A stretch of DNA of 64,000 bases from Caballeronia arationis (GTDB taxonomy: Bacteria; Pseudomonadota; Gammaproteobacteria; Burkholderiales; Burkholderiaceae), in assembly GCF_001544975.2 (NCBI RefSeq), contig NZ_FCOG02000029.1, positions 1 through 64,000 on the forward strand. The letters are read 5' to 3'. The notes under the pieces were generated by a model. That model saw only the letters and a program-made list of their open reading frames with translations, made no database searches and had not been told where the DNA came from. This document shows, piece by piece, positions 8,356 to 17,521 of the stretch (the stretch's first letter is position 1; each line of letters starts with the position of its first letter). The translations under genes were made by a program, and so were the position numbers.

Positions 8356-10330
8356 GGGCGCCTCCGTGCACTTGCGCGCCGTCCGGTTCGCGTTGATGCA
8401 GCGCGCGTTCGGGCCACAGCCAGGCGATCAGCGACGCCGCGCAGCCGACGACCGACAGCGCACACCACGTCCACGCATGCAAGGCCATGCCGCCGAACAG
8501 GCTCGCAGCGAAGAGCCCGAGCAGGAACGGCGCAAAGGAGTCAGAAGGCATGCGCAGGATCGCGTCGGGCAGGGCTTCGAGCGGCGTGGTCGCGAGCGCT
8601 TCCCGGCCGTGGTCGAGGATATAGCCTTCGTCGAGTTGCGAGCGCTCTGCGCCGGACGGCGTGTCGAGCCGGTCTTCCCACAGCGGATGACGGCTCGCGA
8701 CGAAAGGCAGCGTCGCGAAGTTGTACGGCGGCGGAGGCGAGGCGACGGACCATTCGAGCGTCGGTGCGTCCCACGGATTCGCCCCGGCTACCGGTCCGCG
8801 CCGATAGCTCCAGACGACATCGACGATGAAGACGAGCACGCCCAGCGCAAAGACGAACGAGCCGATCGAGGTCAGCAGGTTGACCGTGTTCCAGCCCATG
8901 TCCGGCGCATAGGTATAGACGCGGCGCGGCATGCCGAGCAGCCCCGCGATGTGCATCGGGAAGAAGCCGAGATTGAAGCCGACGAACATCGTCCAGAAGC
9001 CGAGCTTGCCGAGCCGCTCGCTCATCATGCGGCCGGTGAACTTCGGAAACCAGTAGTAGACCCCGCCGATCACCGGAAACACGTTGATGCCGAGCAGCAC
9101 GTAATGCAGGTGCGCGACGACGAAGTATGTTTCGTTCAGTTGCCAGTCGAGCGGCACGGCTGCCGTCATCACGCCCGATACGCCGCCGATCACGAACAGC
9201 AGGATGAAGCCCGCGAAGAAATAGAACGGCGTCTTGAAGACCGGGCGTCCAGTCCAGATGGTCGCGAGCCAGGCGAAGGTCGCGACCGCGCTCGGGATCG
9301 CGATCACCATGCTCGCCGAACCGAAGAACGCGAGCGCGAGCGCGGGAATGCCCGTCGCGAACATGTGATGGATCCACACGATGAAGCCGATCACCATCGT
9401 CGCGACCGTCGAGAGCGCGACCGGCGTGTAGCCCACGAGCGGCCGCCGGCAAAAGACCGGCAGCGCATCGGAGACGATGCCCATCGCGGGCAGCACGATC
9501 GCGTAGACCCAGGGATGCGCGAACATCCAGAAGAGATGCTGCCAGAGGAGCGGCCGGCCGCCGTTCAACACATCGAAGAAATGCGTGCCGAACTGGCGGT
9601 CGAACCACAGCAACATGAACGCGAGACTCACAGCGGGCACGGCGAGCAGGTTGCCGCCCGATGCAGTGAGCGTGCCCCAGACGAGCACCGGCACGCGATC
9701 GATCGACATGCCGGGCGCGCGCATGCGCAACAGCGTGACGACGAAGTTCGCGGAACCGACCGTCGTAGAAATGCCGAGCAGGACCATGCCGAGCGCGTAG
9801 ATGTCGACGTTGGGGCCGGCGTTGTATTCGAGGCCCGCGAGCGGCACATAGTTGAACCAGCCCGCGTTGGGCGCCTGACCGAACGGAAAGCTCGAATAGA
9901 GGAACACGCCCGCGAACAGAAAGAGCCAGTACGACAGCGCGTTCAGGCGCGGGAACGCCATGTCGCGAGCGCCGAGGACGAGCGGCCAGACATAGTTCGA
10001 GAAACCCGAGAGCACCGGCAGAGCGTAGAGGAAGATCATCGTGACGCCGTGCATCGTGAAGAGCTGGCTGTACTGCGCGGGGGTGAGCACGGTCGCTTCC
10101 GGTCGTGCGAGCTGCACGCGCATGATGAGCGCCTCGACGCCGCCCATCAGCAGGAACACGAACGCGGTCACCAGATAGCGCAGGCCGATCGCCTTGTGAT
10201 CGACTGTCGAGAGCCAGCCGCGCCAACCGGGCTCGGTTTCCCAGAGCCGCTGAAGGCGCTTTTGCGTCTCGCTTGCGAATGGCGCGCGGCCGTGCTCCGG
10301 CACGCGCATGTTCGGGTTGCTGCGGCTCAT
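8348..10330 (-). CDS. Cytochrome c oxidase subunit I (haem-copper oxidase, alternative type)
   Basis: Catalytic subunit (about 660 aa) reducing O2 at a haem/CuB centre. Haem and CuB ligands are visible: FTMHGVTMIF (low-spin haem), HPWVY (CuB His and cross-linked Tyr), WIHHMF (CuB) and VAHLHYV (both haems). In standard A1-type enzymes the CuB motif is HPEVY with a proton-relay Glu; here that position is Trp. A C-terminal extension of about 100 residues carries two extra hydrophobic helices. The gene sits between subunits II and III. The ATG at 10330 was chosen; a TTG lies three codons upstream. Confidence 0.95.
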   Translation of the reverse strand: MSRSNPNMRVPEHGRAPFASETQKRLQRLWETEPGWRGWLSTVDHKAIGLRYLVTAFVFLLMGGVEALIMRVQLARPEATVLTPAQYSQLFTMHGVTMIFLYALPVLSGFSNYVWPLVLGARDMAFPRLNALSYWLFLFAGVFLYSSFPFGQAPNAGWFNYVPLAGLEYNAGPNVDIYALGMVLLGISTTVGSANFVVTLLRMRAPGMSIDRVPVLVWGTLTASGGNLLAVPAVSLAFMLLWFDRQFGTHFFDVLNGGRPLLWQHLFWMFAHPWVYAIVLPAMGIVSDALPVFCRRPLVGYTPVALSTVATMVIGFIVWIHHMFATGIPALALAFFGSASMVIAIPSAVATFAWLATIWTGRPVFKTPFYFFAGFILLFVIGGVSGVMTAAVPLDWQLNETYFVVAHLHYVLLGINVFPVIGGVYYWFPKFTGRMMSERLGKLGFWTMFVGFNLGFFPMHIAGLLGMPRRVYTYAPDMGWNTVNLLTSIGSFVFALGVLVFIVDVVWSYRRGPVAGANPWDAPTLEWSVASPPPPYNFATLPFVASRHPLWEDRLDTPSGAERSQLDEGYILDHGREALATTPLEALPDAILRMPSDSFAPFLLGLFAASLFGGMALHAWTWCALSVVGCAASLIAWLWPERALHQREPDGAQVHGGAHG

Positions 10331-10352
10331 GACGGGCAACGGCTCCTCATCG

Positions 10353-11375
10353 TCAGTTCAGTGTCGCGAGATACGCCGACAGCTTCGCGGCTTCGTCGCT
10401 CGTAAGCGCGATGGACGGCATCAGCGATTCGGGTTTGATCGACTGCGCATGTGCGATCCAGTCGAGCTGGTTCTGCGCGGTGTTCTTCAACGCGCCCGCC
10501 GCGATGAGGCGGCGCGAGTTCAGATGCGTCAGGTCGGGCGCCTGCATGCCGGTCGCATCCGAACCGCGTATCGCGTGACAGCCCGCGCATTTGTCGAGGA
10601 ATAGCTTGTGCCCGCTGAGCGAAGACGTGTCGAGTGCGGCGGGCCGTGCCTGCCGGTCGCGCCATGCGGCGAACGCCGCGCGGTCTTGCGCGACGACTTC
10701 GAATGCCATGTGCGCGTGCTGGGCGCCGCAGAACTGCGTGCACTGTCCGCGATAGACGCCCGGTGCGTCGGCCTGGATCCACTGCTCGTTGGTCTGGCCG
10801 GGAATCGTCTGGGTCTTGCCCGCGAGCCTTGGGACCCAGAACGCATGAATGACGTCCGCGCTACGCAGCACGATGCGCACAGGCTCGCCCGTCGGGATAT
10901 GGATCTCGTTGGCGGTAACGAAGCGGCGCGTGGGATCGGGCGAATCGTCGTAGGCGACTTTCCACCACCAGTCGTAGGCCGTCACCGTGATGGTCAATGC
11001 GGGCGTGGCGGGCGGCGTCGCGACGCGCTCGAGCGTCACGAGCGCATGCGCGAGCATCGCGGTGAGCACGAGCGTCGAGACGCCGGTGCCGATCACGATC
11101 CATCGCATGCCGCTCGTATGGATCAGTCCGCGCGCCGGCAATTCGGGCCGCCTGCGCACGATGCCCGCGACCAGCAGCACCGCGACGATCATGCAGACGG
11201 CCGTGCAGATCGCCGTGAAAATCCAGTCGAGCGCAAGCGTGGGAGCGGCGGCCGGTCCTGCCGCGTGCAGGAAATAGTTGAGCGGGGCGGTATCGTCGGC
11301 GCGCGCTGCGAGGGGTGCCATCGATGCGATGACACTGACGAGTTTCCTGGTCCGCGCGAGTTCAGGGCGTTGCAT
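10353..11375 (-). CDS. Cytochrome c oxidase subunit II fused to a cytochrome c domain
   Basis: 340-aa subunit II that receives electrons at CuA. It has a signal peptide (cleaved near LAARA), two membrane helices (about 35-100), and a cupredoxin domain with the CuA site CTQFCGAQHAHM. A C-terminal mono-haem cytochrome c domain has CAGCH and a later Met ligand (SLMPS). Fusion to cytochrome c is typical of caa3-type and of Bradyrhizobium CoxM-type oxidases, and the II-I-III order resembles coxMNO. First gene of the operon; about 150 bases separate it from the neighbouring cluster. No strong ribosome site was seen. Confidence 0.94.
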   Translation of the reverse strand: MQRPELARTRKLVSVIASMAPLAARADDTAPLNYFLHAAGPAAAPTLALDWIFTAICTAVCMIVAVLLVAGIVRRRPELPARGLIHTSGMRWIVIGTGVSTLVLTAMLAHALVTLERVATPPATPALTITVTAYDWWWKVAYDDSPDPTRRFVTANEIHIPTGEPVRIVLRSADVIHAFWVPRLAGKTQTIPGQTNEQWIQADAPGVYRGQCTQFCGAQHAHMAFEVVAQDRAAFAAWRDRQARPAALDTSSLSGHKLFLDKCAGCHAIRGSDATGMQAPDLTHLNSRRLIAAGALKNTAQNQLDWIAHAQSIKPESLMPSIALTSDEAAKLSAYLATLN

Positions 11376-11526
11376 CGCCGGGGCGAAAAATAACTGCGAC
11401 GAGCACGTCCGCGTTGCGATGGCTGGGCGATGGCATGAACCGGCTCCGATGACAGACGCAGACTCGATGTCTGTCGCAGGAGCAATGGGTATGCCCGTCG
11501 GGGTGGCGTAAGGTCTTGCTTCGCCT

Positions 11527-12015
11527 TCAGCCCTTCGAGTCCTGGCGAAACGCACGCGCCTTGACGAGCGGATTGAAACCCGTGCTCTTGCGCGTGGATT
11601 GCTTCGGTTCTTCTGGGCGCGTCTTGACGCGTCGAGTCGCGGCACCGGAGAGCTGGTTCAGCAACTCGTCGTCGTTTTCCTGCGTGGGCTCGCTCTCACT
11701 GACGCCAGGCGGCTGCGCGCCCGCGAGATGCCCGATCACGGTCACAAAGTCCTTGCGGGCATTGCGAAGCGCGCGACCCGGCATCATCGTGAGCACGACG
11801 ACTTCATGCAGCGAATGATCGTCGACGCTGCGAGCCTGCGGCTCTTCGTGCCAGTCGATATCGCGATCGCTGTAAGCGGCGATCACATGATGCAGCACCG
11901 CGGGCGACAGCACGCCAGCATCGTATAGACCGAGCACCTGCCGCTCGACGAGCGCAAAGAGCCCGGCGCTGCGCGCGGCGGCGTTCGTCGCCTTCTTTGC
12001 GGCGCGCGCGGCCAT
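11527..12015 (-). CDS. Conserved hypothetical protein downstream of the sugar dehydrogenase
   Basis: 162-aa soluble protein with no recognised domain. The first 20 residues are Ala/Lys/Arg-rich, the middle is folded-looking (VLGLYDAGVLSPAVLHHVIAAY), and the C-terminal 60 residues are polar and probably disordered. Its start codon abuts the stop codon of the PQQ-type dehydrogenase with no gap, so the two are almost certainly co-translated. No function is assigned. Confidence 0.7.
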   Translation of the reverse strand: MAARAAKKATNAAARSAGLFALVERQVLGLYDAGVLSPAVLHHVIAAYSDRDIDWHEEPQARSVDDHSLHEVVVLTMMPGRALRNARKDFVTVIGHLAGAQPPGVSESEPTQENDDELLNQLSGAATRRVKTRPEEPKQSTRKSTGFNPLVKARAFRQDSKG

Positions 12016-13365
12016 CTATTTGCTGGCGGGCACCACCCGCCAGACCGCGTTGCCGACATCGTCCGCGACGAGCAGCGCGCCGCCATGATCGACTGCGACG
12101 CCCACCGGCCTGCCATGCGCGTGACCGTCGGGCGAGAGGAAACCCGTCAGGATGTCTTCGGGCGGCCCCGATGGCTTGCCGTCCCGAAACGGCACGAAGA
12201 CCACCTTGTAGCCGCTACGAGGCTTGCGATTCCACGATCCGTGCTGGCCGATGAACGCGCCGTTCCAGTAGTGCTCCGGGAAGGCCTGGGCATCGTAGAA
12301 CGCGAGGCCGAGCGACGCGGTGTGCGAGCCGAGCGCGTAGTCCGGCGGTATCGCGGACTGCACGAGATCGGCGCGCTGCGGCTTCACGCGATCGTCGACA
12401 TGCTGGCCGTAGTAGCTGTACGGCCATCCATAGAATGCACCGTCTTTCACGGAAGTCATGTAGTCGGGTACGAGATCGTTGCCGAGTTCGTCGCGTTCGT
12501 TGACCACCGTCCACAGCGCGCCGCTTTGTGGCTGCCACGACATGCCGTTGGGATTGCGAAGCCCTGTCGCGAAGAGCCGCGACTGGCCACTTGCGATATC
12601 GACTTCCATGATCGCGGCACGTCCGCGCTCCGCATCGATGCCGTTTTCCGCAGCGTTGCTGTTCGAGCCGACCGTCACGTAGAGATGCTTGCCGTCGCGG
12701 CTCGCGATCAGGTTCTTGGTCCAGTGATGATTGATCGGACCGGCCGGCAGATCGATGAACTTCTCGCCGGGCGCCGCGATGCGCGTATCGCCGGCGTGGT
12801 ACCTGAAACGCAGGATGGCGTCGGTGTCGGCCACATAAAGGTCGTCGCCGACGAGCGCCATACCGAAGGGCGAATGCAGCTTGTCGATGAAGACGGTCTT
12901 GGTTTCGGCGATACCGTCGCCATTCGAATCGCGCAGGAGCACGATGCGGTCGGGACTCGGCACGCCCGCGCCTGCACGCTTCATCACCTTCTTCATCACC
13001 CAGCCCTTGATGCCGGCGTTCGAGTCGTGCTGGGCGGGTGCGTTGCTTTCGGCGACGAGCACATCGCCGTTCGGCAGCGTCGCGAGCCAGCGCGGATGAT
13101 CGAGGCCGGTCGCGTATGCAGTCACATTGAAGCCGGCGGATGCGGTCGGCTTTTCGCCTTCCGTCCACGGCGACGCAGGCGCGATGTTGACGGTCGGCAT
13201 CAGCGACTTCTTTTGGGGCGCCGGCAACTCGGGATCGGGGCCGAAGCCGAAGCCGATCGTGTCCTGATCTGCCGCCGAGTGGCCGCTCGTGGCGAGCGTC
13301 AGGGTGATCAACGACGCAGCAACTACGGCGCACGGGCGCCGCGCCAACGAAGTGGGTGGACGCAT
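12016..13365 (-). CDS. PQQ-dependent sugar dehydrogenase (L-sorbosone dehydrogenase family)
   Basis: 449-aa exported beta-propeller of the soluble glucose/sorbosone dehydrogenase family, oxidising aldoses or aldehydes in the periplasm with PQQ. An N-terminal signal peptide (TLATSGHSA) precedes the propeller. Recognisable stretches are DHPRWLATLPNGDVLVAESN, HSPFGMALVGDDLYVADTD, GLRNPNGMSWQP and HGSWNRKPRSGYKVVFVPF. It is the middle gene of a tight minus-strand operon: the small zinc-finger gene ends 4 bases upstream and the hypothetical 162-aa gene starts at its stop. Substrate is not predictable. A pqqA gene occurs about 17 kb away. Confidence 0.88.
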   Translation of the reverse strand: MRPPTSLARRPCAVVAASLITLTLATSGHSAADQDTIGFGFGPDPELPAPQKKSLMPTVNIAPASPWTEGEKPTASAGFNVTAYATGLDHPRWLATLPNGDVLVAESNAPAQHDSNAGIKGWVMKKVMKRAGAGVPSPDRIVLLRDSNGDGIAETKTVFIDKLHSPFGMALVGDDLYVADTDAILRFRYHAGDTRIAAPGEKFIDLPAGPINHHWTKNLIASRDGKHLYVTVGSNSNAAENGIDAERGRAAIMEVDIASGQSRLFATGLRNPNGMSWQPQSGALWTVVNERDELGNDLVPDYMTSVKDGAFYGWPYSYYGQHVDDRVKPQRADLVQSAIPPDYALGSHTASLGLAFYDAQAFPEHYWNGAFIGQHGSWNRKPRSGYKVVFVPFRDGKPSGPPEDILTGFLSPDGHAHGRPVGVAVDHGGALLVADDVGNAVWRVVPASK

Positions 13366-13369
13366 CTGC

Positions 13370-13534
13370 TCAGCCTCCGCCGACGCCCTGAACCACCTTG
13401 CCGGTGCCGCCGCACGCTTCGCACTTCGCGCCGTCCTTGTTACCGGAGCCGTTGCAGACGGAACACAGGTCCTCGCCGCTGCCGGGTGTGCCGGGCTCGG
13501 CTTCGTCGCCGGGATTGAGGGGAGTTTGTGTCAT
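13370..13534 (-). CDS. 54-aa DnaJ-type zinc-finger miniprotein
   Basis: Tiny protein with two CXXCXGXG half-sites, CSVCNGSG and CEACGGTG, together sufficient for one zinc site of the kind found in DnaJ. The rest is acidic, Gly/Pro-rich and probably flexible. ATG at 13534 has an AAGGAG six bases upstream, so this start is preferred over an in-frame one six codons earlier. It is the first gene of the operon with the sugar dehydrogenase. Role unknown; possibly a chaperone-like or redox accessory protein. Confidence 0.8.
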   Translation of the reverse strand: MTQTPLNPGDEAEPGTPGSGEDLCSVCNGSGNKDGAKCEACGGTGKVVQGVGGG

Positions 13535-13740
13535 GGTTCGCTCCTTGCGCATTGGCTCGTCTTGTCAGGGCAAGACAGCAAAACGCATTCCACATCCGCT
13601 GGACGCGCATCTGCAACCCGAGCGGTGGCCGGGAACGTCTGATGCTTCTGAGAAGGTGCGGTGAAAGCCGCGATAACGCTCCATCCATTGCCGGTATCGC
13701 ACGGTTCGTTTGTGAGGCACTGGCTGACACAGGAGGCACT

Positions 13741-13899
13741 ATGGGCGACAACAAGCAACAGCAGCAGTCGGGCAACCAGCCATCGAATCCGAATCAATCG
13801 GACAGGCAACCGGGGCAACAGCAACAAGGGCAGCAATCCGGCCAGAAGCAGCAGAACCAGGCGCAGCCGCAGCATAAGGGCGGTCAACGTCAGCCGTGA
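13741..13899 (+). CDS. Gln-rich 52-aa hydrophilic protein
   Basis: 21 of 52 residues are Gln, with runs of QQQQ; most others are Gly, Asn, Pro, Ser and Lys. There is no hydrophobic core, so the product should be intrinsically disordered. An AGGAGG at optimal distance precedes the ATG, a strong sign that it is translated. It stands alone between an operon on its left and a DUF3175 gene on its right. Function unknown; composition resembles stress-related hydrophilins. Confidence 0.7.
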   Translation: MGDNKQQQQSGNQPSNPNQSDRQPGQQQQGQQSGQKQQNQAQPQHKGGQRQP

Positions 13900-13977
13900 T
13901 TCCGCTTTCGGTATGAGTAGCTGACAGCGCGCGGTTTCGCCGCATGGCGAGGCCGCGCGCGTAATGCATGGGTCGCG

Positions 13978-14358
13978 TCAGGGCTTGCGTCCGAACGCTT
14001 CCCTTAATCGCTTCTTTGCCTGATCGAGCGTGTTGCGGCGCGTCTTAGGCAGGTTGCGTCCTGCGCGATTGATATAGAAATTAAGCATCGACATCGCGGA
14101 TTGAAACGGCGTGCCCTTGCGCCGCTTGCTTCGTTCCGACGATCGCTTGAGCGAGTCCGCGATTTCCTGCGCATTGCCTTTCTTGAAGATATCGCCTTCG
14201 ATGTCCATCGCGTCGCTTGTCTCCATCACGTGATGCGACCATCGGCTCGTGCTCTTGCCGTTCTTCTTTGCAGTCGATGTCTTCTTTTTCGCGCTGACTA
14301 ACGCATGACGCTGGCGAGTGCCGCGCGTCGTCCTGGATGCTTTACGGCTTGCTGGCAT
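13978..14358 (-). CDS. DUF3175 family protein
   Basis: 126-aa basic protein. The N-terminal 35 residues are Lys/Arg/Ser-rich and probably disordered. The DUF3175 core follows: SRWSHHVMETSDAMDIEGDI, then EIADSLKRSSERSKRRKGTPF and AMSMLNFYINRAGRNL. The family has no known biochemical role; its basic charge suggests nucleic-acid binding. AGGAGG precedes the start. It is the last gene of a minus-strand operon after a Rieske/FAD reductase and udgX, 30 bases downstream of udgX. Confidence 0.85.
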   Translation of the reverse strand: MPASRKASRTTRGTRQRHALVSAKKKTSTAKKNGKSTSRWSHHVMETSDAMDIEGDIFKKGNAQEIADSLKRSSERSKRRKGTPFQSAMSMLNFYINRAGRNLPKTRRNTLDQAKKRLREAFGRKP

Positions 14359-14388
14359 GTGCGGACCTCCTGGTGTTATCGAATGGCA

Positions 14389-14997
14389 TTACGCGATCAG
14401 CTTGTGCGCCTCACGCAACGCCTCGACAATCGCGCGATAGGCCTTCTCGCGCGACTCGGGATCGGGCGCTCGCAACACGAACGAAGGATGATAGGTCGCG
14501 ACGACCAGGCGTCCGTCATGCTCGATTGCATGTCCAATCGACGCCTGCAGTTTGGCGCCAGAGCTTTGCAGCACGGACTTCAGCGCCGTAGCTCCCAGCG
14601 CTACGATCACCTTCGGACCGACCTTGCCTGTCTCCATATCGATCCAGTAGTGGCAGGCGTCGATTTCGCGCTGTGCGGGCGTCTTGTGCATGCGCCGCTT
14701 GCCGCGCGGCTCCCATTTGAAATGCTTGACCGCATTGGTCACATAGACCTTCTTGCGGTCGACGCCCGCTTCTTCGAGCGCGCGATCCAGCATCGCACCC
14801 GCCGGTCCGACAAAGGGCTTGCCCTGCAGGTCTTCCTGATCGCCGGGCTGCTCGCCGACGATCATCAGCGGCGCCTGTCGCGGCCCCGCACCGGGCACCG
14901 CCTGCGTCGCGTCCTTCCATAGCTGGCAACGGCGGCATGCATCGAGCGATGCCGGTTCCTGATCCGGTTCGAAGCCGGGAAGCGTCCTGGTTGCCAT
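14389..14997 (-). CDS. udgX: UdgX-type uracil-DNA glycosylase
   Basis: 202-aa member of the UDG superfamily with an iron-sulfur cluster. The hallmark UdgX loop KRRMHKTP is present with His at residue 104. In characterised UdgX this His attacks the deoxyribose and leaves the enzyme covalently bound to the uracil site. Motif A is GEQPGDQED (48-56) and motif B is YHPSFVLR near 170. Cysteines 21, 24 and 115 are likely cluster ligands; I could not identify a fourth Cys. It starts 3 bases after the Rieske/FAD reductase stop. Normal family length. Confidence 0.92.
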   Translation of the reverse strand: MATRTLPGFEPDQEPASLDACRRCQLWKDATQAVPGAGPRQAPLMIVGEQPGDQEDLQGKPFVGPAGAMLDRALEEAGVDRKKVYVTNAVKHFKWEPRGKRRMHKTPAQREIDACHYWIDMETGKVGPKVIVALGATALKSVLQSSGAKLQASIGHAIEHDGRLVVATYHPSFVLRAPDPESREKAYRAIVEALREAHKLIA

Positions 14998-15000
14998 GAT

Positions 15001-16536
15001 TCAGGCCTTCACGGCTTCGCGGGCGGCATCGAGGCTCAGCGTTTCGCGCATCGCTTCGGCAAGGCGCGCGGTCTGGTCCTCGCGCTCGCACGCGATAACC
15101 GCGCCGACCTTGCCATCCTTCAGCAGATACGCGATGAACTGCTGCGTGTCGAGGTCGCCGTCGATGACCACGTCATCCGGTTCGGTGATATGCCCGAGAT
15201 AGTCGAATCGCTTGCCGAAGTGATAGGTCCAGAAGTACGGGACGCCTTCATACACGCGGTTCGCGCCGGCCATGTTGTACGCGGCGACGCGCGCGTGCTG
15301 CTGTGCGACGCGCCAGTGTTCGATACGCAATCGGGTTTGCGCGCGCGGCAGCGCAAAGCGCGCGACGTCGCCTGCCGCGAAAAGTCCGGGCGCCGCTCGC
15401 ATGCCGGAATCGACGTCAATGCCGCCATCGTCCGTAAGCGCGATGCCTGATATGAACGACGTCGCGGGCTTCACGCCGGTGCCGGCGATCACGACATCGG
15501 CGGCGATGCGCTCGCCGTCGTCGAGCACGACCGTCTGCACGGCGCTGTCGCCTTCGAATGTGCTGACGTTTCGCTCCATGCGAAACGATACGCCATGGCG
15601 CTCGTGCAGTCGCCTGAACATCGCGCCGATGCGCTCGCCGAACTGCTTCGCGAAGGGCACCTTTTGCGGAGCCACGACAATCGTCTCGATGCTGCGCTTG
15701 CGGAGGCACGAAGCCGCTTCGAGCCCGATGAAGCTCGCGCCGACGATCACGGCGCGCTTGCAGCCCTTCAAGGCATCGACGATGGCGCTCGCGTCATCGC
15801 GGTTGCGCAGGAGGTAAATGTTCGCGAGCGTCGCGCCGGGCACGTCCAGCGGTTGCGGCGTGCCGCCGGTGCAGACGAGCGCGGCGTCGTAATCGACGGC
15901 TGTGCCGTTCGCCAGTTCGGCGCGCTTCTTAGAAGCATCGAGCGCGACCACATCGGATTCGATACGCTCGATCCGGTGCGTGGAGAAAAGCGAGGGATCA
16001 AAGAGGGGAGGCACGTCCTCGGGCGGCATGTCGCCTGCGAGAACGAATTTGGAGAGCGCGGTGCGGTCATACGGGACCGATGCGTCGGCGCCCGCGAGTA
16101 CGACGCGTCCATCGAATCCGGCCTCGCGGAGGGTCACGCAGGCCGCAGCGCCGGCGGCTCCCGCGCCAGCGACCAGCATCGTGGCCGTCCCGCCGGCAGA
16201 CGTGCGCACTTCCGATTCGAGCGGCTCGGGCGATACGTACACATCGCCGTCTTCGATGGTGGATGCGTAGCGCGTCAGTCCCTGCAGCGCGGGCGGTTCG
16301 ACAAGCGAGCCGTCGCTGATCTCGAACGTCCCCTTGTGCCACGGACATACGATCCGTCCATTGCAAAGCGCGCCCTTTTCGAGCGGCGCACCGGCATGCG
16401 GACAATCGGCAGTGTATGCATGGACGGTGTCGCCTTCGCGCACCAGCAGGACCGGCGTTTCGCCGATTTTCACGCGCGTGCCGCGTTCCGCCGGCAAATC
16501 GGCGAGGCGGGCGACCTTTTGCATCGACGGCTGCAT
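15001..16536 (-). CDS. Rieske-FAD/NAD(P)H reductase (AIF-like)
   Basis: 511-aa soluble oxidoreductase. A Rieske [2Fe-2S] domain (about 8-100; CPHAGAPL ... CPWHKGTF) is fused to a pyridine-nucleotide-disulfide-type FAD reductase: GAGAAGAA for FAD near residue 125, VIVGASFIGLEAASCLRKR for NAD(P)H, and AAGDVARF. This layout matches apoptosis-inducing-factor-like and ferredoxin reductase-like proteins. GGAG lies six bases before the ATG. It leads an operon with udgX and the DUF3175 gene, so a redox or DNA-damage-linked role is possible but inferred only from context. Confidence 0.9.
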   Translation of the reverse strand: MQPSMQKVARLADLPAERGTRVKIGETPVLLVREGDTVHAYTADCPHAGAPLEKGALCNGRIVCPWHKGTFEISDGSLVEPPALQGLTRYASTIEDGDVYVSPEPLESEVRTSAGGTATMLVAGAGAAGAAACVTLREAGFDGRVVLAGADASVPYDRTALSKFVLAGDMPPEDVPPLFDPSLFSTHRIERIESDVVALDASKKRAELANGTAVDYDAALVCTGGTPQPLDVPGATLANIYLLRNRDDASAIVDALKGCKRAVIVGASFIGLEAASCLRKRSIETIVVAPQKVPFAKQFGERIGAMFRRLHERHGVSFRMERNVSTFEGDSAVQTVVLDDGERIAADVVIAGTGVKPATSFISGIALTDDGGIDVDSGMRAAPGLFAAGDVARFALPRAQTRLRIEHWRVAQQHARVAAYNMAGANRVYEGVPYFWTYHFGKRFDYLGHITEPDDVVIDGDLDTQQFIAYLLKDGKVGAVIACEREDQTARLAEAMRETLSLDAAREAVKA

Positions 16537-16610
16537 GGCGTTCTCCCAGGGATCGCGTGTGGATCACATGAGCACGCCGCAGCAATTCGCGGACCGCAGC
16601 GTCCGCTGCT

Positions 16611-17435
<825 letters not shown>

Positions 17436-17455
17436 CTGCTTCTCCTGGAGTTCCA

Positions 17456-17521
17456 TCAGCGTGCACCGCCGGGCCGGGTCTGGGTTGCGTGATCGATATG
17501 GACTTGCGGATTGAAGATCAT
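17456..17521 (-). CDS. 21-codon micro-ORF linking ehuD and ehuA
   Basis: The ATG overlaps the ehuD stop (ATGA) and the stop overlaps an in-frame ehuA ATG (TGATG). This fits a translational-coupling leader, or a coincidental open frame in the 60-base gap. The peptide (starts MIFNPQVHIDHA) has no recognised motif. Confidence 0.25.
   Translation of the reverse strand: MIFNPQVHIDHATQTRPGGAR

Noticed and set aside
8354..10405. Long open frame antisense to oxidase subunit I
   Set aside because: Arg/Glu/His-rich with no recognisable motif; the opposite frame has all haem ligands.
13926..13964. Hairpin GCGCGCGG / CCGCGCGC between the Gln-rich gene and DUF3175
   Set aside because: Could be a bidirectional terminator, but it has no T-run on either strand and a G/C palindrome this simple may occur by chance.
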